Origin: Pseudomonas sp. TH15
GTDB lineage: Bacteria > Pseudomonadota > Gammaproteobacteria > Pseudomonadales > Pseudomonadaceae
Length of the DNA stretch: 64,000 bases
Direction of reading: 5' to 3'
Assembly (NCBI RefSeq): GCF_016651105.1
Contig: NZ_JAEKEL010000001.1
Location: 2,160,001 to 2,224,000, forward strand
Positions within the stretch are counted from its first letter, which is position 1; each line of letters starts with the position of its first letter. This document shows positions 8,827 through 16,519 of this stretch, one piece after another. The notes under the pieces are model-generated. The model was given only the letters and a program-made list of their open reading frames with translations, was not told where the DNA came from and did not search any database. The translations under genes and the position numbers were made by a program.

Positions 8827-9123
8827 ATGGGATATCGGGTTGTTACACCAGAAGAAAAAGCAGAGGCGATTCGCTTGGTGGTGGACATGCAATACTCCGT
8901 CCCCAAAGCCTGTGAGGCCACCGGTGTAGGGCCTACAGCCCTGCGTCGATGGGTAATACGGTGGCGCCGGGATCAGGAAGGCGTTGCTCAATTGCCACGA
9001 CTGCAGGATCAGGAACTGATCGAGTCGCTTCAAGCGAAACTGGCGCTACTTGAGACCGAGAATCAAGTGTTAAAAAAGCAATTGCCCTCTCATCTGAAGG
9101 TTCTGTTCGGTCGAACCAAATGA
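8827..9123 (+). CDS. IS3-family transposase OrfA
   Basis: A 98-residue protein. It has an N-terminal helix-turn-helix (about residues 10-45, with VPKACEATGVGPTALRRWV) that should bind the terminal repeats, and a leucine zipper (about 60-85, LIESLQAKLALLETENQVL) used for multimerisation, as in IS911 OrfA. Near the end of the zipper the codons TTA AAA AAG contain an A AAA AAG slippery heptamer at 9072-9078. A -1 slip there enters a frame open into OrfB, allowing an OrfAB fusion transposase. The OrfB start overlaps its stop (ATGA). Confidence 0.95.
   Translation: MGYRVVTPEEKAEAIRLVVDMQYSVPKACEATGVGPTALRRWVIRWRRDQEGVAQLPRLQDQELIESLQAKLALLETENQVLKKQLPSHLKVLFGRTK
9072..9078 (+). promoter_or_regulatory. 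Programmed -1 frameshift site (A AAA AAG)
   Basis: The heptamer is in the correct phase of the OrfA frame. After a -1 slip the next codons from 9078 (GCA ATT GCC ...) stay open for 14 codons up to the OrfB ATG at 9120. This is the standard IS3-family route to the OrfAB transposase. I did not identify the stimulatory RNA structure. Confidence 0.75.
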
Positions 9124-9953
9124 TTGATGGCGTTAGAGGTGCGTTGTCAATTCGGCGCACGTGCTCCGTGCTTGGCATTGCTCGAAGCAGCTATTACGCA
9201 AAGCGTAAAACCAAACGACTAAAGCCTCGTCTGCGTTGGCTAAGGCGCAAGCTTCGTGCATTGCACAAACAGCATCGGGAAGCCTTAGGTACTCGTGGCC
9301 TTTGCAAAGCGTTGAGAAAAGAAGGGGTCTTTATCGGACGCTATCGAATGCGCACGTTGATTAAAACCTTCGGTCTGCACCGGCGCAGACCGCGTTATGC
9401 ACACTATCGCCGCGCCACAAAGCCGGCAATCGTTGCTCCCAACATACTTGATCGTCGATTTAATCCGACTCAGCCAGATACTCTTTGGGCAGGCGATATC
9501 ACCTACATCAGGGTCGGTAACAGTTGGCTTTATCTTGCCGTAGTGATGGATCTTTTTTCACGCAGGATTGTGGGCTGGGCGTGCTCAAGAACTGCCGACG
9601 CCGAACTCGCTGCGAAGGCTCTGAGGTTGGCAGTGGCATTTCGCCGACCGATGCCTGAGTTGTTATTTCACTCAGACCAGGGCTGTCAGTACACAGCTGA
9701 TCGATTTGTTGCCTGCTTGGCAGAAAACCGGATTTTGCAGAGTATGAGCCGTCGAGGAAACTGTTGGGATAACGCCGTGGTAGAGCGCTATTTCAGAACA
9801 TTGAAGCACGACTGGATGCCGGAGAACGGCTACCAAAATCATTTGGAAGCGGAGAAGGATGTGATGGATTTCATTTCGCACTACAACCATCGCCGCTGCC
9901 ACTCTGCTTCAAACCACTTGCCACCTGCGCTATTTGAGCGGCAGGCGGCCTAA
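9120..9953 (+). CDS. IS3-family transposase OrfB (DDE integrase core)
   Basis: A 277-residue catalytic subunit. It has an HTH_21-like region (about residues 47-100) followed by an rve integrase core with the DDE triad D126 (AGDITYI), D186 (HSDQGCQY) and E222 (NAVVERYFRTLK). D186 and E222 are separated by exactly 35 residues, the family spacing. It is complete and has no in-frame stop, so the element is likely still competent. The free ATG at 9120 overlaps the OrfA stop, but the active enzyme is expected to be the frameshifted OrfAB fusion. Confidence 0.96.
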   Translation: MIDGVRGALSIRRTCSVLGIARSSYYAKRKTKRLKPRLRWLRRKLRALHKQHREALGTRGLCKALRKEGVFIGRYRMRTLIKTFGLHRRRPRYAHYRRATKPAIVAPNILDRRFNPTQPDTLWAGDITYIRVGNSWLYLAVVMDLFSRRIVGWACSRTADAELAAKALRLAVAFRRPMPELLFHSDQGCQYTADRFVACLAENRILQSMSRRGNCWDNAVVERYFRTLKHDWMPENGYQNHLEAEKDVMDFISHYNHRRCHSASNHLPPALFERQAA

Positions 9954-9992
9954 TGCTCCTACGGAATGGTTTAAAAAAACTGAACCACTACA

Positions 9993-10436
9993 GATGCAAC
10001 GGGGCTGTATTACTACGGTTTACGCTATTACATCCCGTGGTTGCAGCGCTGGATGAACCCGGATCCCAAAGGTTTTATCGATGGAAGCAATCTCTACAGG
10101 ATGGCGCTGAACAACCCGATTACCTATCTCGACAGCGACGGAGCGATCACGCGAAAACCGTTGGCCAATGGCTTATGGGAACCCGTCATTGCGTCAGCTT
10201 CCAACCGCGAAATTTCCGCCGTCGCATTCAAGGATAAAGGCGAACCGAATCGGTTTGTACCTGCAATGGGTAACCCCACCAATATCGGGAAAGCATTGCA
10301 AGTGCCTGAGTTCGGCAAGGTGGTGGTCGACACCAAGTTTCTAGACCCGACGCCCGGGCGTTATTCCAAAGCGGTGGTCAACGGCCTCAGTAATACTGCG
10401 GGGGAGCCGAATTCATATTCACCATGGATAAGCTGA
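9993..10436 (+). pseudogene. RHS/TccC-type toxin, 3' part of core and start of toxic domain
   Basis: Continuation of the gene broken at 8770. It reads ATGLYYYGLRYYIPWLQRWM, then DPKGFIDGSNLYRMALNNP and TYLDSDG, the conserved end of the RHS core. In TccC proteins this aspartate-containing region releases the C-terminal toxin by autoproteolysis. About 95 residues of the variable C-terminal domain follow before a stop at 10434-10436. The next frame begins inside it at 10424. There is no start codon of its own near 9993, so this part is not expected to be translated unless the IS is lost. Confidence 0.85.
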
Positions 10437-11008
10437 CTTACTCAGGAGCAAGCAATGGTGTTTTCAACGCATTGAGAATCATCGACATCGCCGCCGGCCA
10501 GATGCCTGATAAAACCAATGCGGTTTCCGGCTATTGGGCGCCTCAGGGCGGGTATGTCGATATCCCCGTCAATCCGTCCGGGACCCAGCCAGATCACGTC
10601 TTCACCCCTGCCTTCAGTGGCTGCTCGCTGACGGTCGAACAGTTGAACGAAAACGTCCTTCGAGTGCGTCACGTGGAAGGTGGCAAGGAAGATGCCCAGT
10701 TCAATAATCTGCCTCGCAGCGAGCATGGTTTAGGCCTCGGTGCGGCAATGGAGTATCCCGATTACGGCTATGCCGCTAACGACAGCGGACAAATGCAGGA
10801 GTTTAAGAATGCTTTCGCCTTCATGAAATTCGATCAAAAACAGCAGGCATGGAATATCCACTATCAGACCGTTGAGGGAACCGCCAGCATTACACGTTAC
10901 GAACCGGCCAACAGGGGCTTGTTCACCAGAACCAATGCCAGTGTATCCGCGCATGCTTCTACCAAAATCCGCCAGTCGATGAGCAAGCGTGTGGCGATTG
11001 CGCGGTAA
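10424..11008 (+). CDS. RHS C-terminal toxin domain fragment, CNF-like deamidase candidate
   Basis: A 194-residue frame that continues the RHS C-terminal region in the -1 frame. It contains FSGC at residues 64-67 and VRH at 81-83. C67 and H83, with V34 33 residues before the cysteine, reproduce the order and nearly the spacing of the CNF1 catalytic residues V833, C866 and H881; FSGC resembles the LSGC motif shared by CNF1 and BLF1. Counting the 95 residues upstream, the whole domain would be about 290 residues, the size of the CNF catalytic domain. The ATG at 10424 has no good ribosome site (GGGGGAG is 17 nt away). It is therefore either a frameshifted end of the RHS gene or a weakly expressed stand-alone fragment. 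No immunity gene follows. Confidence 0.55.
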   Translation: MDKLTYSGASNGVFNALRIIDIAAGQMPDKTNAVSGYWAPQGGYVDIPVNPSGTQPDHVFTPAFSGCSLTVEQLNENVLRVRHVEGGKEDAQFNNLPRSEHGLGLGAAMEYPDYGYAANDSGQMQEFKNAFAFMKFDQKQQAWNIHYQTVEGTASITRYEPANRGLFTRTNASVSAHASTKIRQSMSKRVAIAR

Positions 11009-11022
11009 CTGACAACTGTATG

Positions 11023-11079
11023 AAAAAGCCCCCACCCAACCCACTGCGGATAGGGACGCAGCGGGCTGGACGAGGGCTT
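11023..11079 (-). terminator. Terminator of the alginate operon
   Basis: Lies between the end of algA and the convergent RHS fragment. Read on the minus strand, AAGCCC pairs with GGGCTT and an inner CCCGCTGCG/CGCAGTGGG stem extends it, followed by a run of five T. It may also act on the opposite strand. Confidence 0.65.
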
Positions 11080-11096
11080 CTTGTGTTACCGGTTAA

Positions 11097-12548
11097 TCAC
11101 TGCGCGATGGTTTTCACCGACACGCCGCGTTCGATCGGGGTGGAGCGACCGTAGATATCTTCAAACCGCTCGATATCGTCTTCGCCCAAATAGCTGCCCG
11201 ATTGCACTTCGATGATCTCGAGTGGAATCTTGCCCGGGTTGCGCAGGCGGTGGACCGAAGCAATCGGAATGTAGGTCGACTGGTTTTCACAGAGCAGGAA
11301 CACGTTTTCGTCGCAGGTCACTTCAGCGGTGCCGCTGACCACGATCCAGTGTTCGGCGCGGTGGTGGTGCATTTGCAGCGACAGGCATGCGCCCGGCTTG
11401 ACCGAGATGTGCTTGACCTGGAAACGCCCGCCCATGTCCACCGAGTCGTAGGAGCCCCACGGACGATAGACTTCGCAGTGGTTCTGGGTTTCGCTGCGGC
11501 CCTGTTCGTTGAGAGTGTTGACCATTTGTTTCACGCCTTGGACCGAGTCCTTGTGGGCGATCATCATGGCGTCCTTGGTTTCGACGACCACGATGTTTTC
11601 CAGGCCGATCACCGACACCAGTTTACCGTTGCCGTGGATCATGCAGTTTCTGCTGTCCTGGATAACCACGTCACCTTTGGAGACGTTGCCGTTGGCGTCT
11701 TTTTCATTCACTTCCCACAGCGACGCCCAGCACCCGACATCACTCCAGCCGGCGGTCAGCGGCACGACGCAGGCACGCTGGGTTTTTTCCATCACTGCGT
11801 AATCGATGGAGTTGTCCGGGCAGCAGGCGAAGGTGGCTTCGTCGAAGGTGATGGTGTCGGCATCTTGCTCGCTGCGCTCAAGGGTCAGCAGGCAGGTGTC
11901 GTAGATGTCCGGGTCGTGCTTTTTCAGCTCTTCGAGGAAGCGGCTGGCGCGGAACAGGAACATGCCGCTGTTCCAGAAATAACCGCCGGACTCAACGTAT
12001 TCGGTGGCGCGTTTGACGTCGGGTTTTTCAACGAAATGCGACACGCGGCTGACGCCTTCGGGAAGCAGCGAATCATTGGTCGACTTGATGTAGCCGTAAC
12101 CGGTTTCCGGTTTGGTAGCCGGTACGCCGAACAGCACCATTTCGCCGTTTTCGGCAGCGACGGTGGCCAGGGCCAACGCACGTTGCAGGGCTTTCTGGTC
12201 TTCCAGCACGTGGTCGGCCGGGAGCACCAGCATCAACTCGTCGCGACCTTCATTGACCAGCATCATCGCGGTCAGGGCTACCGCCGGTGCGGTGTTGCGA
12301 CCGAACGGTTCCATCAGGATGCGCTGCACTTGCAGCTTACGGGTGCTCAGTTGCTCGTTGACGATAAAGCGGTGGTCCTTGTTACAGACCACGATCGGGG
12401 TGTCCATGCCCTCGAACACCAGGCGCTCCAGGGTTTGCTGGAACAGCGTGTGCTCGCCGGTCAAGGCCAGGAACTGTTTGGGGAACTGTTTACGCGAAAG
12501 CGGCCAAAGACGTGAGCCGCTACCACCTGACAAGATTACCGGAATCAT
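11097..12548 (-). CDS. algA: Mannose-1-phosphate guanylyltransferase / mannose-6-phosphate isomerase
   Basis: A 483-residue bifunctional cytoplasmic enzyme that makes mannose-6-phosphate from fructose-6-phosphate and GDP-mannose from mannose-1-phosphate, the first and third steps of alginate precursor supply. The N-terminal GMP pyrophosphorylase motif GGSGSRLWPLSRKQFPKQF is at residues 7-25. The C-terminal cupin-type isomerase motif QMHHHRAEHWIVV is at about 392-404. AAGGAG with 8-nt spacing fixes the ATG at 12548; a long in-frame extension upstream is non-coding. It is the last gene of the alg operon, separated from algF by a REP element, and may have some promoter of its own as in other species. 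Confidence 0.96.
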   Translation of the reverse strand: MIPVILSGGSGSRLWPLSRKQFPKQFLALTGEHTLFQQTLERLVFEGMDTPIVVCNKDHRFIVNEQLSTRKLQVQRILMEPFGRNTAPAVALTAMMLVNEGRDELMLVLPADHVLEDQKALQRALALATVAAENGEMVLFGVPATKPETGYGYIKSTNDSLLPEGVSRVSHFVEKPDVKRATEYVESGGYFWNSGMFLFRASRFLEELKKHDPDIYDTCLLTLERSEQDADTITFDEATFACCPDNSIDYAVMEKTQRACVVPLTAGWSDVGCWASLWEVNEKDANGNVSKGDVVIQDSRNCMIHGNGKLVSVIGLENIVVVETKDAMMIAHKDSVQGVKQMVNTLNEQGRSETQNHCEVYRPWGSYDSVDMGGRFQVKHISVKPGACLSLQMHHHRAEHWIVVSGTAEVTCDENVFLLCENQSTYIPIASVHRLRNPGKIPLEIIEVQSGSYLGEDDIERFEDIYGRSTPIERGVSVKTIAQ

Positions 12549-12643
12549 GTTGTTACTCCTTAAAATCGATTGGTTAGAGCTACTGCGTTCTGTCGTTTCA
12601 CTCTTGTTCTTGTCTCGTATCCGAACGGTCACTGCGATCCCCT

Positions 12644-12731
12644 GTAGGAGTGAGCCTGCTCGCGATTGCGGTGGGTCAATCAACACATTCGGTGAATGTG
12701 AAACCGATATCGCGAGCAGGCTCACTCCTAC
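12644..12731. repeat. REP palindrome between algF and algA
   Basis: Perfect 23-bp arms at 12644-12666 and 12709-12731 (core GTGAGCCTGCTCGCGAT). It sits inside the alginate operon and its hairpin could stabilise or attenuate the message ahead of algA. Confidence 0.9.
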
Positions 12732-12761
12732 AAAGGGAGCTGCGTCAGTTCGGGAAATTTG

Positions 12762-13415
12762 TTAGCGGGTCGACACCGGGCGTTTTACCCAGACTGGCGA
12801 CAGGCTGCTGCCGCTGCCGGTGACGTACAGCACGGCCGCTTCACCGCGTTCCAGGGCAACCGGTTTTACGTCGCCGACTTTGGTCGCGCCGTCATACAGG
12901 GCCAGGCTGACTTTCACCGGGTTGATTTCACGCTCGCCACGCCCCTTGGCCGCGACCGACGGAACCACTTCAGTCTTGCCGTCGGCGGTTTTCAGGGTCA
13001 GGGCCTTGTCGCTCAGGTTCTGCACGCGAACCAGGGATTTTTGCTTGTTCTTGAACGGCGGCTCTTCGATCAGTTGTGGCGCGCCGCTGGCGTTGTTGAC
13101 CAGGGTGTAATAGTGGTCACCGGCGAGTTTCACCGGCAGGCTCTGACTGCCGACCTTGGCGCTGTAATCGCCGCCCGGCATGAAGCTGAAATCGCTGCTG
13201 GCCAGTGGCGCAACATCGTTCAGCGCGGTGGTGCCGACGCTGGCGCTGACCTCCGCGTTACTGGCGTTGTAGATCCGCACGAAGGTCGAACCTTTCGGTG
13301 CGGTCGGGCCGTAGAGTGCGGCGTCGCCAGCGAAGGCGGACATCGACAACACGCTCATGCCAGCGACGAGAGCAAAGGTCTTGGCGAGACGGCGAGGAGT
13401 AGTAGTGAAAGTCAT
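12762..13415 (-). CDS. algF: Alginate O-acetylation protein AlgF
   Basis: A 217-residue periplasmic protein with a signal peptide (about residues 1-29, cleavage near SAFAGDA). It is needed for O-acetylation of alginate together with AlgI, AlgJ and AlgX and probably acts as an adaptor in the periplasmic acetyl transfer complex. The body is beta-rich (FVRIYNASNAEVSASVGT). It lies 15 nt after algJ and 213 nt before algA, a gap filled by a REP element. Confidence 0.95.
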   Translation of the reverse strand: MTFTTTPRRLAKTFALVAGMSVLSMSAFAGDAALYGPTAPKGSTFVRIYNASNAEVSASVGTTALNDVAPLASSDFSFMPGGDYSAKVGSQSLPVKLAGDHYYTLVNNASGAPQLIEEPPFKNKQKSLVRVQNLSDKALTLKTADGKTEVVPSVAAKGRGEREINPVKVSLALYDGATKVGDVKPVALERGEAAVLYVTGSGSSLSPVWVKRPVSTR

Positions 13416-13430
13416 GGGTGTACCTCTCTT

Positions 13431-14606
13431 TCAGTTTTGCGCCCGGTCGGGCGTCTCGGATTTAGTGGTTGCAGCTACGTTTTGTTGGCGAACGCCGGCT
13501 TCTTTAAGCTCTGCGACCCACTGCGGGTCGGCGTCACCGATTTCGTTGTTCACAGGCAGATAACGTTCAGGAAACTCCCAGATCAGCACCTGTGGCGGGC
13601 TGTTCTTGAAAGCATCGCTTTCCAGGTAGGTGAGCATCGGCAGGATCGGGCCGTGGCCGTCTTCGGAGTAATTGACCACGTCGCTGTGCAGCGCTTGTTT
13701 CAGCGCACCGACGAAGTTCCAGTTCGGGTTGGCGCTGTAGCTGGTGCCGATCAGGGCCACCGGCACTTCGTTGTTGGCGAACAGGGCGTCATCACCGGCA
13801 GGCGGGTTGTCAGCGGCCACGGTGTTGCGCTTCTGCAACGGCTCGGTGGCCGGCATCAGGTTTTCGAACAGCGGGTCCAGCGGCAGGAACAGTCGCAGGT
13901 CGCCTTTGTGGGTGACTTTTTCCGCAGGTGTGGTGACGAACTTTTGCGGTTCGCCGCTGAGCGGGGTTTTCGCGGAAATAGTCTTGGCCAGGGTTTCGGC
14001 GGCGATTTGCGCGCCTTCCGGGGTCCAGTGAGTGTCGGTGCGCAGGAACACTTGCTGACCGCTTTGCTTGGCCTGTTGGAACGGGCCGAGCAGGTCGGGG
14101 GCGAGGATCTTGTCGGCCGCCACACGCGCATGGAAGTCCTGGTAGAGATTGGCGTGGATGCTCGCCGGTTTCACTTCACCCAGGTGTTCCGGGTACAGGC
14201 GAACCTTGGCCGGGACAATCGCCATCACCAGTTTTATGCCTTTGGCTCTCAGGGTTTGGCGCACGCCTTCGACCAGCGCGTAGTTGCCTTGCAGGTTCAG
14301 CTCTTCGTTGACGATCGGGTTGAACTCTTCATCGCTGTACAACCATTGATCGCGACCGAGCACCACGCCCGGACGACCTTCATTGAACAGTTTGAAATCC
14401 AGCGCAGCCCAGAGGTTGGTGCCCAGGCGCTTGATCGGGAACTCGGCGTCGTAGTGCGTCTCCACGGCTTTGGTCCAGCGACCGTTGAGCACCGTGGTTT
14501 CGGCACTGGTGTTGAAGCCGAAGAAGCTGCGCGTCGACCAAACGCCCAAGGCGAACAGCGTCAACAGGAACAGGGCGATGTAGAGGATGCGTAATGAGCG
14601 GGTCAT
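13431..14606 (-). CDS. algJ: Alginate O-acetyltransferase AlgJ
   Basis: A 391-residue protein anchored by an N-terminal signal-anchor helix (about residues 5-23), with an SGNH-hydrolase-like periplasmic domain. The catalytic residues are present: D191 and H193 in the DTHWT motif and S289 in GTSYS, matching the Asp-His-Ser set of the P. aeruginosa enzyme. It is thought to relay acetyl groups delivered by AlgI toward AlgX. It overlaps neither neighbour; 11 nt separate it from algI and 15 nt from algF. Confidence 0.96.
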   Translation of the reverse strand: MTRSLRILYIALFLLTLFALGVWSTRSFFGFNTSAETTVLNGRWTKAVETHYDAEFPIKRLGTNLWAALDFKLFNEGRPGVVLGRDQWLYSDEEFNPIVNEELNLQGNYALVEGVRQTLRAKGIKLVMAIVPAKVRLYPEHLGEVKPASIHANLYQDFHARVAADKILAPDLLGPFQQAKQSGQQVFLRTDTHWTPEGAQIAAETLAKTISAKTPLSGEPQKFVTTPAEKVTHKGDLRLFLPLDPLFENLMPATEPLQKRNTVAADNPPAGDDALFANNEVPVALIGTSYSANPNWNFVGALKQALHSDVVNYSEDGHGPILPMLTYLESDAFKNSPPQVLIWEFPERYLPVNNEIGDADPQWVAELKEAGVRQQNVAATTKSETPDRAQN

Positions 14607-14617
14607 GGTCAGATCCC

Positions 14618-16183
14618 TCAGAACTGGAAGTAAAGGAACGGCGAGAAGCTTTGCGCCGAGAGTTTGAAAATCGAGGCGATGAACAACACCAGTACCAGCG
14701 TGCGCATCACGTAGCGCGACCAGTCAGCGGTCCAGTAAGCCGGTTGCACGGTGGCTTCAACGCCGACGGTGTAGCCCGGTTCGTGGATGCTGGCCGGGTT
14801 GTCGCCCGGTACGGCTTTGATCATTCCAGGCGTGGCGCTCGCCGGGCCATCGGCCTCGACATTCACGGCAGGCTTGGTCTTTTCCGGCGGACGATTGGTG
14901 TAGAAGTCACGAATGCCGAAGAACGCCAGGGTCATGTAAGCCACGATCAGCGTCGCGACTTGCAGGCCGGTGAGGCTGGCCTGGTTGAGTTCCGACAGTG
15001 ACCATTCGCCGAAGCTGAACATCGCGCCGTACATGCGACCGGCGACGTGCAGGTTTTCCGAGCGGAAGATCACCCAGCCCATCACCACCAGCAGGAAAGT
15101 CAGCGCCCAGCGGATCGGGTTGATGCTGCGCGGCGAGGTGTTCAGGCCCAGGGCCTTTTCAATCGCCAGCCACATGCCGTGCCAGGCACCCCAGACGATG
15201 TAGGTGATGTTCGCGCCGTGCCACAGACCACCGAGGAGCATGGTCAGGAACAGGTTGCGATAGGTCATCAACGTACCTTTACGGTTACCGCCGAGGGTGA
15301 TGTACAAGTAGTCACGCAGCCAGGTGGACAGGCTGATGTGCCAGCGCCGCCAGAACTCGGTGATCGACTGGCTGATGTATGGCTGCTTGAAGTTTTCCAT
15401 GAAGCGGAAACCCATCATCAAGCCCAGGCCGATGGCCATGTCGCTGTAGCCGGAGAAGTCGAAATACAGTTGCGCGGTGTAGGCCAGGGCGCCGAGCCAG
15501 GCATCACCCGTGGTCGGGGCTTGCAAGGCGAAGCAATGGTCGGCCACCACCGCGAGGGTGTCGGCGATAAAGACCTTCTTGATGAAACCCTGCATGAACC
15601 GCGTGCAGCCCTCGGAGAACTTGTCGAGGGTGTGGGTGCGGTTGTTGAACTGGTCGGCGAGGTCGCGGAAACGCAACACCGGGCCGGCAATCAAGTGCGG
15701 GAAGATCGCCACGAACGCCGCGAAGTCGATCAGGTTACGGGTCGCCGGGGTGTCACCACGGTAGACGTCGATGATGTAGCTGATGGACTCGAAGATGTAG
15801 AACGAGATCCCGATCGGCAACAGCACGTGGGTCAGGATGAACGGCGATAGCCCAACCGAGGTCATCATCGCGTTGATGCTGTCGACGCCGAAGTTGGCGT
15901 ACTTGAAGTAGCCAAGAATGCACAAGTCGACGGCCACGCCCAGGAGCAACCAGCGCTGGGCCGGTTTGGTCCGCACGCCAGCGGCACCGACCTTGAGGCC
16001 GATCCAGTAATTCCATAGCGTGACGGCGGCGAACAACGCGAGGAAGTCCACGCGCCACCAGGCATAGAACACGTAGCTGGCGATCAGCAGCAGCAAGTTG
16101 CGATAGCGAATCCCGCTTAGGTAGTACAAGCCGAGAAAGATCGGCAAGAACAAAAACAGGAACACATTGGACGAAAATACCAT
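14618..16183 (-). CDS. algI: Alginate O-acetyltransferase AlgI (MBOAT)
   Basis: A 521-residue polytopic inner-membrane MBOAT protein that moves acetyl groups from the cytoplasm to the periplasm for alginate acetylation. The signature histidine is H322 in LGGLWHGANITYIVWG, and FWRRWHISLSTWLRDYLY is at about 277-294. The start MVFSSNVFLF at 16183 is preceded by GGAG with 8-nt spacing; an in-frame TTG eight codons upstream is rejected. An unusual 336-nt gap with a repeat element separates it from algL. Confidence 0.96.
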   Translation of the reverse strand: MVFSSNVFLFLFLPIFLGLYYLSGIRYRNLLLLIASYVFYAWWRVDFLALFAAVTLWNYWIGLKVGAAGVRTKPAQRWLLLGVAVDLCILGYFKYANFGVDSINAMMTSVGLSPFILTHVLLPIGISFYIFESISYIIDVYRGDTPATRNLIDFAAFVAIFPHLIAGPVLRFRDLADQFNNRTHTLDKFSEGCTRFMQGFIKKVFIADTLAVVADHCFALQAPTTGDAWLGALAYTAQLYFDFSGYSDMAIGLGLMMGFRFMENFKQPYISQSITEFWRRWHISLSTWLRDYLYITLGGNRKGTLMTYRNLFLTMLLGGLWHGANITYIVWGAWHGMWLAIEKALGLNTSPRSINPIRWALTFLLVVMGWVIFRSENLHVAGRMYGAMFSFGEWSLSELNQASLTGLQVATLIVAYMTLAFFGIRDFYTNRPPEKTKPAVNVEADGPASATPGMIKAVPGDNPASIHEPGYTVGVEATVQPAYWTADWSRYVMRTLVLVLFIASIFKLSAQSFSPFLYFQF

Positions 16184-16519
16184 CCCGATCTCTCCATGTT
16201 TAACCAACAGTCAAGGGCCAACGGCCCCCCCAAACCCCCGTGGTAGTGGAGGGATGAAACGGTGTTTCTGTCAGGGTCGTGCAGGGCCTTGAAATCTTTC
16301 CCTCACCCCCGCCCTCTCCCGGAGGGAGAGGGAGCCTGATCTCCAGGGCTTTCAAAAATGGAGATCGACTCGGTATTTCTGTGCAGCCTGATCTCGATTG
16401 TTTTTCAACGCCTGAGATCGACTCGGTATTTCATTTCGGCGTAACTCGCACAGCCACCTCAGCCAGTCCCCTCTCCCTTTGGGAGAGGGTTAGGGTGAGG
16501 GGCTTTTGCATTTCGCCTT
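16184..16519. other. Non-coding spacer inside the alginate operon (algL-algI)
   Basis: A 336-nt gap where the alg genes are otherwise separated by 0-36 nt or overlap. Most of it is the composite repeat at 16300-16501. The remaining 110 nt next to algI show a short C-rich stretch but no convincing promoter or small gene. Confidence 0.8.
16300..16501. repeat. Composite CCCTCACCC/CTCTCCC repeat element
   Basis: The outer arms CCCTCACCCCCGCCCTCTCC (from 16300) and GGGAGAGGGTTAGGGTGAGG (16481-16500) face each other, and each also folds on itself (CCCTCTCCC/GGGAGAGGG). Between them GAGATCGACTCGGTATTTC occurs twice (16360-16378 and near 16414-16432). A related element lies at 29666-29812, so it is a dispersed family rather than a local structure. 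Confidence 0.85.

Larger units (their letters stand above)
8770..9992 (+). mobile_element. IS3-family insertion sequence, intact, 1,223 bp
   Basis: The ends begin TG and finish CA and form imperfect 38-bp inverted repeats sharing GTGGT, TTTTTTA, ACCAT and GTAGGAGC blocks. The element is flanked by a 3-bp direct repeat GAT (8767-8769 and 9993-9995), the target-site duplication expected of IS3 elements. It carries two overlapping transposase frames and a frameshift heptamer. Removing it with one GAT copy rejoins the RHS frame as KERD-ATGLYYYG, so the insertion is clean and probably recent. The subgroup looks closest to IS51/IS3 from the DDE region; a name is not assigned. Confidence 0.95.

Noticed and set aside
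10424..11008. Immunity protein for the RHS toxin
   Set aside because: It continues the toxin domain and carries FSGC and a catalytic-type histidine; TccC-type toxins acting on eukaryotic cells need no immunity partner.
12759..14594. 611-codon plus-strand frame opposite algF and algJ
   Set aside because: Antisense shadow; algF and algJ have signal peptides and catalytic motifs in their own frames.
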